A DNA stretch of 64,000 nucleotides from Mactromeris polynyma (Eukaryota; Mollusca; Bivalvia; Venerida; Mactridae): NCBI GenBank assembly GCA_032209605.1, contig JASFXZ010000003.1, forward strand, positions 4,032,807-4,096,806, written 5' to 3'. The position numbers and the translations under genes are program-made. The number at the start of each line of letters is the position of its first letter. Position 1 is the stretch's first letter. A model generated the notes under the pieces. That model was given only the letters and a program-made list of their open reading frames with translations, ran no database searches and had not been told where the DNA came from. Shown here piece after piece: positions 1 to 12,370 of the stretch.

Positions 1-297
1 GAGTTTTTCATCAGCATACGTATTTGATAGCAACAAGAATGTGGATATAACAACCGCAGACATATTTGACTTCACACCGGGCATTAAAGACAGGTCTATC
101 TTCACCCCACCATCTTCCTGTCCCCAGGCTACACAGCAGACGAAGGTGATGTTTTTGTTGAAAATGCAAATGAGATAAAACCCTAACCTATCATAGGTCT
201 TCCTTTAATGATTGTCGATAATTGAGGTTAGAAATGTGCAGTACAGAGCAGGTTTTGTAACGTAATTTCATACTATGTTTTCATTTTCATTCAGACT

Positions 298-389
298 ACA
301 GGAGATTGTCACGAGTTCTCTCCCTTTATTCCTTCTAGAATTCTACTACAGGAGGGATACAAGGAAGAGAACTCGTGACTATCTCCTGT
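298..389. repeat. Short foldback element, ACAGGAGAT family
   Basis: Arms of about 35 bp: ACAGGAGATTGTCACGAGTT at the left is mirrored by AACTCGTGACTATCTCCTGT at the right. Only about 20 bp separate the arms. A longer member is at 5354-5740. Confidence 0.75.
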
Positions 390-539
390 GAGTATTACTT
401 TGTATTGCGATATTAAACCTGTTTCATAGTAAAATGAAGAGTACATGATTTTAATGCAATGATATGTAAATATATTCGCTTTCTATTACATAGTTATGCA
501 ATACACAATTCACTTTAAATAACATGTCAGGTTAGATCA

Positions 540-602
540 GTGGGTAGAGGACTCGATTGCCAATGAGAAGGGTGTAGGTTTGAACCCAGGCAGAGGGGTA
601 TG
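540..602 (+). repeat. tRNA-derived SINE head
   Basis: A-box-like TTAGATCAGTGGGTAGAGG and B-box-like GTAGGTTTGAACCC at tRNA spacing. It does not fold as a full tRNA, so SINE rather than tRNA gene. Confidence 0.5.
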
Positions 603-631
603 TTCTCCATGACAGTTTGACAGGAGATAAT

Positions 632-753
632 ACAGTCGGACCTCTTTCATTCGAATTCATCGGGTCCGAAATTTATTTTCGAATAATACCCATTTCAATT
701 TGACATGCCTAAGAAGATACATTGGGACCTGCTATTTATATGGACGATACCAA
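632..753 (-). mobile_element. Pogo/Tigger-like MITE, truncated copy
   Basis: TIR CAGTCGGACCTC followed by the GAATTCATCGGGTCCGAAAT block shared with the copies at 2673 and 7731. The opposite TIR is missing after GATACCAAGTA. Confidence 0.7.
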
Positions 754-984
754 GTAATGGTATGGACATCTAAAGTCATTTCAAATCCATCTCTGATTCA
801 TGCATGGAAGACGCCATGCAGTTACTCAGTGTGGAAGAACAACGACTATAACTTTATTTTCATCAAAATCAGCATTTTCACGAACTTAATCAAGAAAACA
901 AAAAATCAAGCATTCTCATTTTCATGATACATTAAATTCTGCAAAAATAAAATCCTGGAGACTACATTTAGTCCATGCCCCACA

Positions 985-1165
985 TACCCCCCCCCCCCCC
1001 CTCCAAGAAGAGAGGGCATATCAGTTTGCACATGTCGGTCCGTAACCTGTTCGTTTCCGATCAATAACTCAAGAACCCCTTGATCAATCATCCTCAAACT
1101 TGGTTCACACATTTATCTTGGGTAGCAGAGAAACCCTATTGATTTTGGGGGTCAAGGGGGCATGT
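985..1165 (+). repeat. Interspersed repeat, ggggcat / gtcggtc family
   Basis: Starts with a poly-C run and AAGAAGAGAGGGCATAT, then CACATGTCGGTC and a segment ending CCCTATTGATTTTGGGGG. An inverted copy is at 17655-17832. Confidence 0.7.
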
Positions 1166-2672
1166 TTTACAAACATCTCTTGTTTACATTTTCGTTCAAG
1201 CAGCCATACCTCCACTGTCATTAGTCAATTGTCATCATAATAAATCTGAAAACCATAGCTTTGTTGTATTTCAGACTCGTGACTTATTGCAGCCTCCAGC
1301 TGGATTGAAAGAGACGTTGTTTGCATTTTCTACTCGTATAAAGCAAAACAGACGAAGTGGACATTAACAATATTTTAACTGACGTAATTATTCAAATCAG
1401 TTCAAACTACTCTAAACACGAATATATATAAGCATAAAAAAATTCTGTTATATGTTGTTGATATGACAAAATATTCTGTATTGTACATCAGATTTTATTG
1501 CAATAAAAGATTTTTTAAAAATCGGCATTATTTTTTCTTCTTTATACTGGCTGAAATCCGGGGATTCCCCTTTCCTGCTCTTCTCGATCAGGAAGTGTGT
1601 TACATGTACTATATTTAGATTTATAATCCCGATTCAGGAAGCAAGACATCACTTTTTTGATGGTTTTAGAAAACAGCCTGGAGGAAAACTTTCTTGTCTA
1701 GCTAGAATCATTTTAGCATTGGTTATCTACTCTGGAAGCCATACATACGATCGTATAGGCACAATGGGATTAAAAATGAAAAACTATAATAATCATTTCA
1801 ATAGTTTAATATAAAAAGCTTCTAAATGTTAACAGTAACTTATACAAGGTTAGTTCAAACACCAAAACATCATATGTCTATGGTGGTGTGTTTATTTAAC
1901 ATCACAAATGGCCATCGTCCGGAATAAACAACACACTGCTCTGCCCAGTATTGAAACAATTAAGAATCCCAAGCTCAAATTCACCATCATACATAGAAGA
2001 CTTTCTAAACAAGAGAGGGGCATCATAGCCCTGTTTGCTCACCTCAGTACTTGAGAGACGTTTCACTTAAGTGTGGAATTAATTCATAAAGACGATCGTT
2101 CTGATCTGGTTTCATGTAATTTAAGTATAAAATGCGGCTTCTAAGTCTACCTTTACAAACGCCTTGACCTGGTGTCCAAATTTTTACCCCAAAAGATCAA
2201 GTATCAAACTTACGTGTTATATCATGGTTCATACAGAACTCCTGAAAAAAATCAAGTTCTTTTCAAGGAATTTTCAAGTACCTTTTCACCATTTTCAAAG
2301 ACTAAAAACGTAGATTTTGTATGTACAGAGAAGAAAGGATCAAGTGTATTTTTCAAGTTTATCCCTCCAGATGACCATCACTGCAGCACAGATAAAATTA
2401 CACAGCATGAGAATTACTTTAAGAGGACATAAAACCTGTTGACTATTGTACCATACTGTTTAAAAAGGAGTAGGCATCAAATTCAAGGACTTTTCAAGGT
2501 CTGTGCGAACCTTGGATATCACTGATGAAATTATTCTGGCCACGTTTCATTAATATTGGGCCAAAATTGCGCGACCTTCACCATGAAATATTTCACAACG
2601 AGCACTGCGCACTCAGGCGAGCTTCACTAAATTTCACTGCTTAACACTTCCATGGTTAGCCCTACACATCTA

Positions 2673-2852
2673 CAGACAAACCTCGCTCATTCGAATTCAT
2701 CGGGTCCGAAATTTTCGGTTTCGGATAATACGTGGTTTCGAATAACCCATTTCAATTCGACTTGTGTAAGGGGATACATCGGGACCTGATATTTATTTTG
2801 GATAATACCGAGTATTCAGGTAAAAGGTTGTCGAATAAACGAGGTCCGACTG
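2673..2852 (-). mobile_element. Pogo/Tigger-like MITE, full-length copy
   Basis: About 180 bp with ends CAGACAAACCTCGCTCATTC and AATAAACGAGGTCCGACTG. Same family and orientation as 632 and 7731. Confidence 0.8.
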
Positions 2853-3737
2853 CAGTTTGCACTGGCTAGTAACATATGTTCCAAAATAAGAGCTAAGTCA
2901 ACGAATATTATCTATAAATAAATATAAATGCTGGAACAAATAAAATAGGGAGCAAACAACAATATTTCAGGTGCTGGGGTGAGAGTCGTTTTTGTGTACT
3001 AAATATCAACATGAAATGAAGTTCTAAACTAATTCACCTACAATGACAAATGCATGTATCAATATAGTCCAGCCACGGATGTCAAATCTCTAACTGTCGC
3101 TGTACAACTGTTACGAAGACGCGTGTAAAAGTCAGAGTACAGAGACACGTATGCAGGGATAGTATCAATACTACATTACTAAGTTTGGATAATGTTCATA
3201 CGAGTATCAACAATCAATGGAAGACTCAACTTTACTTGTCATGATTATCTATGAATAATGTACATAGCTGTGTATGCATTTATGTTATTAATATCTGTAT
3301 TCAATATCTGTAATTTCTATATATCATCAGTGATGCTAGGATAAGTCACATGGTACCTTGACTAAATATATAAAATCTCGAGTATTCATAACAAATCTGG
3401 GGGCAATTCCATACCACAGAGTTATCCAAATTTTCTAAAGTATGCTATACATGTACCAGCCTTGACAAATTCAAAGGGAGATAATTCCAGAATATAAAAA
3501 ACTTGAACCGAACTGTTCCTTTCATAAAAGATGAAATACAGAAAAAAGAACGGCTAACATACAAGATGCAATGCAAACCACCATGATAGCTTGGAGCAAT
3601 GCTGTAACAGTAGCGTATAAAATGTTGTATTTAATAGATTCTCGCTAATGTGGAAAAGTAAGACAATGAGAGCTAAAAGTATACTTCACCAATCAAAATG
3701 AATAAGAAACATTAACAAAGACACTAGGCTCTGACAG

Positions 3738-4106
3738 ATACATATAAACCATGGATTGGAAACCAGCTGATATCAGTGAAACGATAACAAGAAATGATTT
3801 ACTCAAAATCCTTAGCATTAGGTAAGTACTATGAAGTTCGGCCACCATTGATCAGAGATGGTCAGCATTCTTGGTTAGCCTAACAACTCATTATTGAACC
3901 AAAAAATACGTACATACGAACAAGAACAAAAAAAATATAAATAATTTTTTTATAAATAACAATCAAGAAATATGTAGCAGTTGTAAATAGGACGATTACG
4001 GCGGATCAAACTGTCATCCTGTCTCGATTCAGAAACAAGATGGCAGACGTCGTAAAATTTTATCGCATGTTTGATCTTTGAAGTTTCCAATCCATGGTTT
4101 ATATGT
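3738..4106. mobile_element. Foldback MITE with CCATGGATTGG ends
   Basis: ATATAAACCATGGATTGGAA near 3743 is inverted as TTCCAATCCATGGTTTATAT near 4085. Arms about 23 bp, total about 365 bp; no coding content. Confidence 0.7.
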
Positions 4107-5353
4107 TCGTGGTATAATATATCCTAAGATATGACATTTTAAACCATACAAATACATAAGTTTGGCCCCACAGCTTCATTGGTGGCAATTCGATGCTTGT
4201 ATCTCAGAAATGGCTTAACATTTTCTGTAAAATAAGGAGTCAAATGTCTAACATATCGATGAATTAAGAAAAAATCAGATCTTATTGTACAAACTGGTCA
4301 AATAGCAGAACTTAATTTAAGTAAAAAAACATTAGTTTTCAAAATAATATAAAACGTAAAAAGGAGAATAAAAGATAAACAAACACTAAACCCCGACCAT
4401 AAAAATATTATTTTTGGTTATGAAGGTAGAAAAAAACAACATAATTAAAAATTTCTTAATTGATTGTTAAAGTAACACTAATTAAGAGGCAATAATCTTA
4501 TCATAATTACCATAATGAAATTAAAATAATTAAAGTAATTGTAAGAATAATTAATTTTAAAATCAAGGTAAGAGGCAAACATAAAATAAACAACCACAAA
4601 TAAACAACAATCGATAATAAAATGAACACACGGTAAAAACCAACTATTTACAGTATTTGCTCAACGACACAAAAAGCCAGGAAATTTATGTGTGTGACCT
4701 TTAGAAGGTCGTGAACATTTAAAAGAATGGTCCTTATATGTCACTGCAAAATAACAAGTGAATTTGATGCCTGGAAGGTACAGAGCTTGAGACTGACCCT
4801 ATTGTTCAAATCTGATACATTGTAAAATCTCAGGTAAGCGATAAGACGTGAGTTTTCATCCGTGTTCTAACAAGTTTGGTTGAGCTATAGGGGAGTGCAC
4901 ATTCATATTTAACTCCCCCCTCCCCCCAATTTTCCTTCTGAATTTCTCGAAGTTACAGCCAGCTTGGACAGGCTGATTACTTGAAATTCCAACCCACTAA
5001 TCCAATCTGAGTAAATATTCTTCCCTTTCTTACATCATCAGGTAATATATTTAATCGTATATGTAAAAACTTACAACCAAGTAATTCACAAAATTGATAG
5101 GCCATGAGATCAGTCTCAAGTTCTGCAAGATCGTGATATGATCTCATACATTCTAGACACCAACTTTTACATCTGGGTGATGTTATGGTAAAATGATATG
5201 CTTAAGTATCACAATAATAAATAAAACAGGCTTAATCACTCATTAATGACAGATATAAGATGATGACAAACCTTGTATGTCAAGGTAAAAATGATGTTTA
5301 CTTGTCAAATAGCATTATGTTCAATATTGAAATATCTGCACCATGATTCACAT

Positions 5354-5740
5354 CACAGGAGATTGTCATGAGTTCTCTCCCTTTATCCCCTCTTGAGTTC
5401 ACTCCCTTTATCCCTTCTATAGTATCCTATACTCAGTACATTTAAAAACGCAAAATGTAAGATTTCTCAAATTTCACGAATTCACCTAGGGATGCAAGAT
5501 AACAACTTAACATGATATAATTTCATTTTACGCAGTGATGAATGCTAAATTTTCTTTCAATCAACGGGTATTTTCATATCAAAATGAGTTTTAAAACACA
5601 CTAAAATGACATTTAAAAGACATATCTCAGATATGAAAATGTGCTTTTTTAAATGTACTGAGTATATACATACATAAACTATGGAAGGGAAAGAACTCTA
5701 GAGGGGATAAAGGGAGATAACTCATGAGTATCTCCTTCAG
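5354..5740. mobile_element. MITE, ACAGGAGAT family, with nested inverted ends
   Basis: Outer arms ACAGGAGATTGTCATGAGTT and AACTCATGAGTATCTCCTTC. Inside lies a second inverted pair, ACTCAGTACATTTAAAAA and TTTTTTAAATGTACTGAGT. A relative of the inner part is at about 17415-17640, suggesting one element inserted into another. Confidence 0.7.
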
Positions 5741-6302
5741 TTTACATGAACACTGATTTCCAACAATAAATGTTACTTACGGCAACTCTGAGAATGAAAC
5801 AAGGTTACTCTATGAGATGATTGCTTACAAGTTTCATACAAGATGCTGAGACACGACACAAAGTTACATACAGTACATTTTGCATCATGTTCAACCAAGT
5901 TTTTGATTTTAAGAATGAACCATATCTGATGATGTAAAATGAATGTTTAGTACAATCACCATGTTACCATATAATAAGAAAAGATGATACTGTAAACAGA
6001 AAGAATACGGTAATGAACAGATCACCATATACAGAGAAGTATTCTGTAAACACAATAAATATGGTAATAAGCAGGATGAACAAGAAACGAAGCCACTATG
6101 AACAAAATGAATAATTAATCTTATCAGTAAAGGTACTCAAAAACCTGTTTTCACACAACATTTTAAACCATACCCAACCCTTAATTTGAAGTAAAATTGT
6201 GACAAAAACAATTAAAATATTCAGAGACAGATCAGAACACGATAAACAGTATAGGCTTAAATCATCATCATATGTTACATCCGTCGTTACGATATTGAGA
6301 CA

Positions 6303-6555
6303 GGGACCTTATTCGCAAACAGTTAAAGACTGAAACTCAGACTTCCAAGTATTAAATGTTCACTTTTCTCCTGTTGTTGTAAAAGTTTAGATTTAAATCA
6401 AAATTGACGAACATGTACAGTGGGTAACTACAATTATTCATACACAATTTCATTCATTTAGAATCAATGAAGACAAAATACTGGTAAATATAACGTAGGC
6501 AAAATCGAAGTCCAAGTCTGAGTTTTAGTCTTAAAATGATCGTGAATACGGCCCC
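6303..6555. mobile_element. Foldback MITE, GACTGAAACTCAGACTT family
   Basis: GGGACCTTATTCGCAAAC and GACTGAAACTCAGACTT at the left; AAGTCTGAGTTTTAGTC and GTGAATACGGCCCC at the right. Other members: 8348, 30358 and 52005. Confidence 0.75.
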
Positions 6556-6975
6556 AGGTCTCGAGCGTAATGTTTCATGATTATTTTACACAGACCTTAC
6601 ATCAGAGTCAACATATAATGATGATTATCTCGACGTGAAGTACATAGATATTGTTTACAAGAATTGAACTTTCAACAATTGACCATGGACCAATTCATTC
6701 AAATCTATTGCATAATGAACCAAAACATCTTCAATACAACAATTATGTGATATTGAAAAATGCACCAATGAATTTTTAGCATTTTCATTAAGAATTCTGA
6801 TCATTTGTAGCATCAGGCATGTAGCTAAGAGAAAATAGACATTTGGCATTTCAATTCCTATAAGTTAACACCCTCCCCATCAAATTCTGCTTCAGAATCG
6901 AGTGTCTTGACAGGATAGAAATGTTTTAAATTTGTCATAGTGTAATTTGGTATGCCCCTACACATAGTAATAAAG

Positions 6976-7053
6976 TCATGTTTTGAGGATTCCAACCCGG
7001 GTCTACGGATTACTGGTCCGTTATGCTAACCACAACACCTCATGTTTTGAGGA
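6976..7053 (-). repeat. tRNA-Thr-like fragment flanked by a 14 bp target duplication
   Basis: The direct repeat TCATGTTTTGAGGA (6976-6989 and 7040-7053) flanks 50 bp that read, on the minus strand, as a D-arm (GGTTAGCATAACGG), an anticodon stem-loop with AGT (CGGACCAGTAATCCG) and part of a T-arm (CCCGGGTTGG). Ends are lost, so it is a retropseudogene or SINE relic. Confidence 0.6.
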
Positions 7054-7073
7054 ACACAAAAAATCGATCAATG

Positions 7074-7100
7074 GCGCTACCGGGATTCGAACCAGGTAAG
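7074..7100 (-). repeat. tRNA 3'-half fragment
   Basis: The minus strand reads CTGGTTCGAATCCCGG plus TAGCGCCA, a T-arm with perfect B box and acceptor 3' strand. No matching 5' half is seen. Confidence 0.45.
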
Positions 7101-7730
7101 ACTAAGTAAAAGAACCTATTTCTGATACGGTTCTTGATGTACAGTACATCCTCATTAGTAGAGCAATAATCATAACATTCAAATAACATATTTGCACCAC
7201 AAAACTTAGACACCATTTAAACCATTAACATTTACACAAATATGTAATGACATATATGAATATATATACAATGATGAAACTATACAATGGAAGGAACATA
7301 TTGGTATCACTAAGTGATAATCTAGATTATATATAACATGATTAATAACAATTTAACAAATCTACAACAGCACTTAAGACGGTTGGCAAGCTCAGGATAA
7401 CATGAAGGTAAAAATCATTCTATGAAAAACAAACATAAGTGAATCGGAAAGTGCTTCAACAACAGAGTGAATATCATAATTAACAGGTTCTTATAAGCTG
7501 ATATAGGTTTACTTCAGCAGTAAAGAATCTGGACAAGTTTCACTGTATATTGTGCTTCAAGTGTTAACAAAGTGAAAACAAATTGAGCTTAAATAAATTC
7601 ACACAATAAATTGAAAAACCAAATGTACAAAATGACGTCAAATCAATAAATGTTTCTAATTAGAGTTTCAAAAAAAACCAGACATCGTTAACAGTACCTT
7701 TTCTGTTTTGAAACATTAGAAATTGAATAT

Positions 7731-7908
7731 TAGTCGGACCTTGTTCATTCGAATTCATTGGGTCCGAAATTTTATTTTTAATATTACATGGTTTTGAATA
7801 GCCCATTTCAATTTGACTTGCTTGAAAAGACACATCAGGACCTGACATTTATTTCAGATGATACGGAGTATCTGGATAAAAGGTTGTCGAATAAACGAGG
7901 TTCGACTG
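7731..7908 (-). mobile_element. Pogo/Tigger-like MITE, full-length copy
   Basis: Ends TAGTCGGACCTTGTTCATTC and AATAAACGAGGTTCGACTG, followed by TA. The 62-codon ORF over it is element sequence. Confidence 0.8.
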
Positions 7909-8347
7909 TAGTTTACTTTAAAGAGATTCTCATTAGTCATATATGAATAGATTTCATATTTCAACATAAAATCTCAATAATGAAAAGGGATGAACTGAAA
8001 CAAATACATTCTGTCATAAGTGCTTACCGACACTATTCGAAGAGTGATGATTACAATGGAAATTTTGATTTGAGACAATACAAATATGATAAAACATAAT
8101 ATGATAAGATGAAAATGATACGATGGCTAATCTCTATGACAAAAACATGGCCATTTAACAGTCTAAAAACACAACCCTGTCACAAACCACGAACTTACAT
8201 CCTGGATAGCAGGAGCGTGTTTCTGTGTCAAATTGCTACTCAAAAGGTTGTTCCATAAATAATACTCAGTTAATGACCTACATATAAAAGGTTCAGGAAA
8301 GTTCACTTCATAATGCTTATTTCAACAAAAAATAGCTGCTGTAACAC

Positions 8348-8611
8348 CAGGGACCTTAATCACAAACATTTTAAGACTGAAACTCAGACTTAGACTTTAA
8401 AATGTTAAATGTACTTTTTGCTCCGATGTTGTTATAACAATACAGATTTTAATAAAAATAGGCAGAAGTGTGGAGTGGGTAACTACAATTATTCAGATAA
8501 AATTTCATCTGTTTAGATTTAACGAAACGCAAGACTGGTAAATATAACTTTTGCAAATTTAAAGTCCAAGTCTGAGTTTCCTCCTTTAAGTGTTTGTGAA
8601 AAGGGTCCCTG
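8348..8611. mobile_element. Foldback MITE, GACTGAAACTCAGACTT family
   Basis: Left arm CAGGGACCTTAATCACAAAC and AAGACTGAAACTCAGACTTA; right arm AAGTCCAAGTCTGAGTTTCC and GTTTGTGAAAAGGGTCCCTG. Confidence 0.78.
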
Positions 8612-10130
8612 AATAAGGAAATTCTGCCATTAACATACAACCTACCACACACCAGTAGCATTGTAGATTAACAAAGTAAACAGAATGACATACAAAAACC
8701 AAATAAGCAATAAAAAGTTTGCCGAAATTAACAAGTGATTATGAAAATGATAAGTCATTTCTTGACAGTAACTCATACATTGACAGTGTTCTCTAAGCAG
8801 TCATTGCTTAAGTTTTCTATGTAACCTAGAACAATGTTGGTGCAATTTCAAAACTGAATGTCTTGTCCTTAAATACAATATAACAGTTTGCTTACAAAAT
8901 GTTCGGTACTTGTCATCATCAATATAACTTTTAAGAACATGTAGATGTCATGGAAAAAATACACCACCGGAAGGACATTGTACAATGGGGTTGTCCCAAA
9001 ATTATACCAGATTTTCTACAACTATCAGCACAGTGTATTCATACACGTCGATGTATTTTAGGACAACCCATACTCTGTAACCAACTCTATAACAACATAA
9101 CAAAATGGAATGCGGACAGTAACAACGTATCACAGATTCAGACATAAAAATACAAAACTTTCTGTCTAACAATTCTCTCTACAATAAACCATTTACAGCA
9201 ACTATCAACTTCATCTATATACACAGGTCAATTTTATATCAAATCCGCACACTTGCTCATCAGTAATATACAATCTGGCAAACATGTTTTTATTTCAAAT
9301 TGCTGAATATACCTGAACAAAATAAGGTTTTAGAATTACTTAATCAATTTCATTGATACACAAATGTTCCAATCTCAAGTCAATATGGAGTGTACAAATC
9401 TTAAAAGAGGCACGATTCAAACAATTTTTATCTTAAGCTTAAATTTATTGTTCCATAACAAGTTTTTATTAGGTACCGAAATATCCACAATCTAATGAGC
9501 CCCACACATACCAGGCATGTATTAATTGAATGGCTTAACTTCATACTTTACCAATAGTCTTGCTTAAGCATAAAAATCAGATAATTTGACAGAAAATCGA
9601 TGCAATACCATGTGCTATAATTTACTTCAACATACCAGCACTATAGATGTTTACTGTATCAGTATTATATATTTTCAGACCTTTGAACAACAATTTTCAG
9701 TGTATTGTGGCAAAGTTAAATAACTTAAGTTGATGATTCTGATGTATACATTTTCATATATCAAGCACAAAAACACAGGAACAAAGACATTTCTCTCACA
9801 TTTATATGCAAACATTGGATTGTGTTTGAAGACCATGCAGCCCTTTTTTACAGCAAATTTGGGGCCATTATTGGACCCCATTCCCCAAAGAAAAAAGTAT
9901 ATACTTTCCCCTTCTTCCCTAAAAATTCCCTTCCTGTAAAATTATTAAATATTTTAGCCTTATAAATACCCGAATTTGATGAATCATGATGCAAATTTCC
10001 CCTTTCAAAAGGACCCGCCATACATCCCAAAAAACTTCAAAAAATGGCTGCAATGTCAATGATATAACAAACCACATCAACTGCTAAACATTACATCATG
10101 AAGGCTGGAAATCTGCAGCGATTTATTTCA

Positions 10131-10655
10131 CAACTAGAAATGTGTCCAGAGGACACAGGTGCCCCCACTTGACCTCAATTAAGGGATGTAACTATTGTCT
10201 TACTAAATAAATGCATTAAAAAAACCTGCATGTGCAATTTCATGTGATGACTAATGAAAGAGAGAGAATATGTAGCTACGTAAGTTTCCTTACTCTACGT
10301 GAAATACTTTTTGAGATATCAGTAACGTAAAAAACGCTAGATTCACTGAGGAAGTCCCATAACTCTGTCATCCCTAGATAGAGAGGGATGTCGAACCCCA
10401 AGTGCACAACTTCCAAAGATGATATGCATTTATGTGAAGTTTAAAACTTTTGTTCAAACACAAAATTAAAAGGCCCAAACTATTTTTCTTTATTGAGATA
10501 GGACACGAGACCCCATTTGCACAACTTCACATTCTGATTTACATTCCTATCAAGTTTGAAGACTGTAGGTCCAACGGTTCAGGAGATATGAACATCACAA
10601 ACTCTGTAGGACGGACAGACGGACAATGGTAAATCCATATGCACCTACAAATGTG
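10131..10655 (-). repeat. Interspersed repeat, gtccgtccgtc family
   Basis: Starts AACTAGAAATGTGTCCAGAG then ACACAGGTGCCCCCACTT; ends near GGACGGACAGACGGACAATG. The inverted counterpart ends at about 36550 with TGGGGGCATCTGTGTCC. Confidence 0.65.
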
Positions 10656-11057
10656 TGGGGACACAAAATATATGAAATCCACCAATTTTAAAAGCACAAA
10701 ATATTTTCAAGGTTTACGGTATTTTCATGCAGTCATACACATGAATTATGATCAAGAGTAACATTTATTACAGCAGTAAATGACAGACGAGGTAATGATT
10801 AGCGAGATGTACGATACATTGCATTATAAACAAACACATAGATCACCCTGTATAACTGAAGTCCACACATCACTTGAGGTATTTGTGTTGCTCTAAATGA
10901 GTAAAAATTAAGGCTTGAAAAATGAGTATAAAATATATCGTCTGTACTAACCCCCACAGTATAAACTCTAAATCACATTTACAATGCTTCAGTATTACAT
11001 TACTAACTAAATCATGAATGTCAATGATAAAACATGCTGGAAATGTATACTTAAGGA

Positions 11058-11392
11058 TTCAGGGCTCTAGAATTCTTCTTCAAAGACACTTGTCCCAGAC
11101 TGATGGAAAAGCAAAATTTGACTTGTCCAGCATAGGAAGCTAGTTGTCCGAGAATATCTGTCAGTTTAGTACCAAATAAACATACACAATGAGAGATTCA
11201 CAACATAAAATTAATAATCGCATGTATGTGTTTGTGGGATTCAAAGGTTTGACTTACAACTGAACAATTGCTGATGTTGGTTAGCTTTAAAAACAGACTT
11301 AGCCGGGACTAACTTCAACTCAACTGTTAGTAGCCCGATTCAGCATTAGACTAGTCCAGGACGTCGGACTTGTGGATTCCTAGAGCCCTGAG
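11058..11392. mobile_element. Foldback element with CAGGGCTCTAG ends
   Basis: CAGGGCTCTAGAATTC at the left is matched by GGATTCCTAGAGCCCTGA at the right, about 330 bp apart. No ORF inside. Confidence 0.55.
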
Positions 11393-11945
11393 ATTGCTGT
11401 TAAACTGTAATAAAACAGCATCAGAATCATGACAATGTGCTAGCATACCTTTCCTCACATTTCACATCAAGAGTAATGAAATCTTCACCACACAGAAGTG
11501 TGCAAGAACAATATGCCATCCTGAACCATCACTAGTTGTTAGTGATATATGAAATAAAGCAACAAATTTCACATCTGAGTGATCACACAAATTTTACATT
11601 AATGCCTAAAGCAACTAGTCAGGGAAATCTACCGTAAAATGAATTCATTTTGGGCAACTGTCGAATTCATTCTGACTTAAGTATTTGCACACATATCTTC
11701 TAAACCCCAAGACTTCATTTGTTAGTAAATGAATGATTTTTTCTATAGATGTAATCAGAAAAAATATGGATGGACACGATTTCAATGTTTTAAAAATTCA
11801 ACAGGTAATGCGCTCTTAAACTATCTTCTTATGAAGACAAGACAGCTGCTTTAATGGAGTAAATAATGTCAATAAATAACCAAAAACTGGCATATAAATT
11901 CAAACAGGAGACAAGACCATGGCGTACTTAGTATCAATACTAAAA

Positions 11946-12370
11946 CTAAACACTTGATTCTTTTAGACATTCAGATTTCATCTTTAGACGATAGTATTCT
12001 TTTTCCTGAAGAGCTAATTTTGTCATCATCTTAGCGGTATGAAGATGGGGTTGATATCGTGGCATTTCACACGATGAATTGTGATCTTGGTACATCTGTG
12101 GATAATATGGCGCTCGTGACCTCGCTTCATGATTCGCATTAAGTATATGACTTGAATCAGTTCCGGGGCGTCTCGAGTAGTCATTATCACTAAATTGATC
12201 AATTTGATGATCAATTCGCACTGGCCGCATAGTTGCATATCGACTTGTTCTATCAAATCCATCATCAACTGGTTGCGACAGGTAATACTGATCCGTGTAG
12301 TCTCTGTGTGATGCTTGATGGTACGATATTGGCCGCTCACTTCTCACATGTGCACTTCTTCTGCTGTACT
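11946..12370 (-). CDS. USP31: USP exon 11: C-terminus with ESSV end
   Basis: 2 nt plus 140 codons and TAG. Acceptor TTTTCAG, joining phase 1 to give RSADRQ-E-YSRRSAHV. The sequence is Tyr/Arg/His/Asp-rich and probably disordered. It ends in a charged stretch that may be helical (MMTKLALQEKEYYRLKMKSE), then CLKESSV. The final S-S-V fits a class I PDZ ligand. Confidence 0.9.

Larger units (their letters stand above)
1..11945. other. Gene-free region downstream of the USP gene
   Basis: No supportable gene. The part next to 11945 should hold the USP 3' UTR, but I could not pick its poly(A) site with confidence. The rest is AT-rich, with the MITEs, foldbacks and tRNA-derived insertions listed separately. 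Short ORFs here (for example 2172-2432, 6655-6849, 8950-9147, 9730-9939) show no motif, or lie in repeats (7660-7848 is inside a MITE). Confidence 0.6.

Noticed and set aside
8976..9075. Imperfect hairpin (GGGGTTGTCCCAAAAT / ATTTTAGGACAACCC)
   Set aside because: A single short inverted match with loop of about 60 bp; too weak to call an element or a structured RNA.
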